DNA of 12,818 nt from JACDAN01 sp035265935 (GTDB lineage: Bacteria; Actinomycetota; Thermoleophilia; Gaiellales; Gaiellaceae), in the NCBI GenBank assembly GCA_035265935.1, contig DATFOC010000113.1:1-12818 (forward strand), read 5' to 3'. Both the position numbers and the translations under genes were made by a program. Shown here piece after piece: positions 12,341 through 12,818 of the stretch. The notes under the pieces were generated by a model. That model made no database searches and was not told the DNA's origin. It saw only the letters and a program-made list of their open reading frames with translations. Within the stretch, counting starts at the first letter, position 1. Every line of letters starts with the position of its first letter.

Positions 12341-12818
12341 GTCCGGACGCGGTAGACGAGCCGGGCGAACTGGCCGTCGCGCTCGACCTCGACGAGCTCG
12401 AGCTCCGACGACGTCAGTCGCCGCGGCAGCAGGGGCGCCCCGGCTCCGAGCGTCACCGGCGCGACTCCGAGCCGGATCTCATCGAGCAGCCCCCGATCGG
12501 CGAACTGGCCGACGAGGTCGCCGCCCCCGACGAGCCAAATGTTCCGGCCGCCCGCAGCCTTGGTCATCTGCGCGTGCACGGGCCGGACGTCGCCCTGTAC
12601 GAAGGTGACGTTCGCCCCGGGGATCGCGGGCAGGTCTCGGTGAGTGAACACCCAGCAGGGCCGCTCGCCGTAGTCGGCACGCCACTTTTCGGGATCCTCG
12701 TGCGGGCCGTGGTTGGCCAGGATCCACTCGTAGGTCGTGGCGCCCATCGCCATCGCGGCCACGTCGGCCATGAATTGCTCGAACTCGTCCCCGGAATCGG
12801 TGCCGCGGTCGACGACGA
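12337..12818 (-). CDS. RibD C-terminal/DHFR-type reductase, N-terminus beyond the window
   Basis: About the last 160 residues are present; the frame is open through 12816 (reading VVDRGTDSGDEFEQF before the internal Met), so the true start is outside. RibD_C-type features: VAAMAMGATTYEWIL (the MGRxTY-like loop), CWVFTHRDLPAIPG, VTFVQGDVRPVHAQM, NIWLVGGGDLVGQF (NADPH pyrophosphate loop), LLDEIRLGVAPVTLGAGAPLLP and a terminal beta strand. These proteins are NAD(P)H-binding reductases of the dihydrofolate reductase fold; most stand-alone ones have no known substrate. The catalytic N-terminal part cannot be judged. Confidence 0.85.
   Translation of the reverse strand, partial: VVDRGTDSGDEFEQFMADVAAMAMGATTYEWILANHGPHEDPEKWRADYGERPCWVFTHRDLPAIPGANVTFVQGDVRPVHAQMTKAAGGRNIWLVGGGDLVGQFADRGLLDEIRLGVAPVTLGAGAPLLPRRLTSSELELVEVERDGQFARLVYRVRT

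Overview
The window is about 12.8 kb of very GC-rich DNA, densely packed with genes that often overlap by 4 bp. Wherever third positions are visible they are G or C. GC-rich TAnnnT boxes sit 6-8 nt upstream of start codons that lack a Shine-Dalgarno (SD) sequence, which is the leaderless style of Actinomycetota. Gene content (PadR, DUF4234, a stand-alone MshEN-type protein, a KANL3/Tex30-type hydrolase, ICL/PEPM, RibD_C-type reductase) suggests a soil actinobacterium, perhaps of the Thermoleophilia class. The class assignment is inference; no rRNA or tRNA marker is present.

Layout. 1-232: 3' end of a SnoaL/DUF4440-like gene. 346-984 (-): cupin-TPR protein. 985-1234: divergent control region with a bulged hairpin and a possible 17-codon leader ORF. 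1235-1657 (+): DUF4234 membrane protein with no ordinary start codon. 1628-2287 (-): stand-alone MshEN-like protein whose SD is partly inside a hairpin. 2392-4370 (+): PadR regulator and a secreted alpha/beta hydrolase (4-bp overlap). 4360-7313 (-): five-gene convoy, in transcription order DedA membrane protein, ICL/PEP-mutase enzyme, rhodanese, GT2 glycosyltransferase, DUF218/YdcF protein. 7361-11646 (+): five-gene catabolic-looking operon, in order MetE-like zinc alkyltransferase, citryl-CoA-lyase-like enzyme, PaaK-type acyl-CoA ligase, VOC/glyoxalase protein, glutathione S-transferase. It closes with a 13-bp perfect hairpin. 11708-12340 (+): small alpha/beta hydrolase. 12337-12818 (-): RibD_C/DHFR-type reductase, cut by the window edge.

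How they work together. The 7361-11646 operon combines acid activation (ligase), C-C cleavage or condensation on an acyl-CoA (citrate-synthase fold), zinc-dependent alkyl-to-thiol transfer (MetE-like), metal-dependent VOC chemistry and glutathione- or thiol-type chemistry (GST). I know of no described pathway with this exact set, so it is the best candidate here for an uncharacterised system; its substrate cannot be read from the sequence. The citryl-CoA-lyase-like enzyme also seems to lack the catalytic Asp of the citrate synthase fold. Two genes, DUF4234 and the ligase, have no ATG, GTG or TTG where translation must begin and both carry GTC there; this is either non-canonical initiation or base errors in the assembly. 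I see no CRISPR array, transposase, tRNA, rRNA or phage gene.
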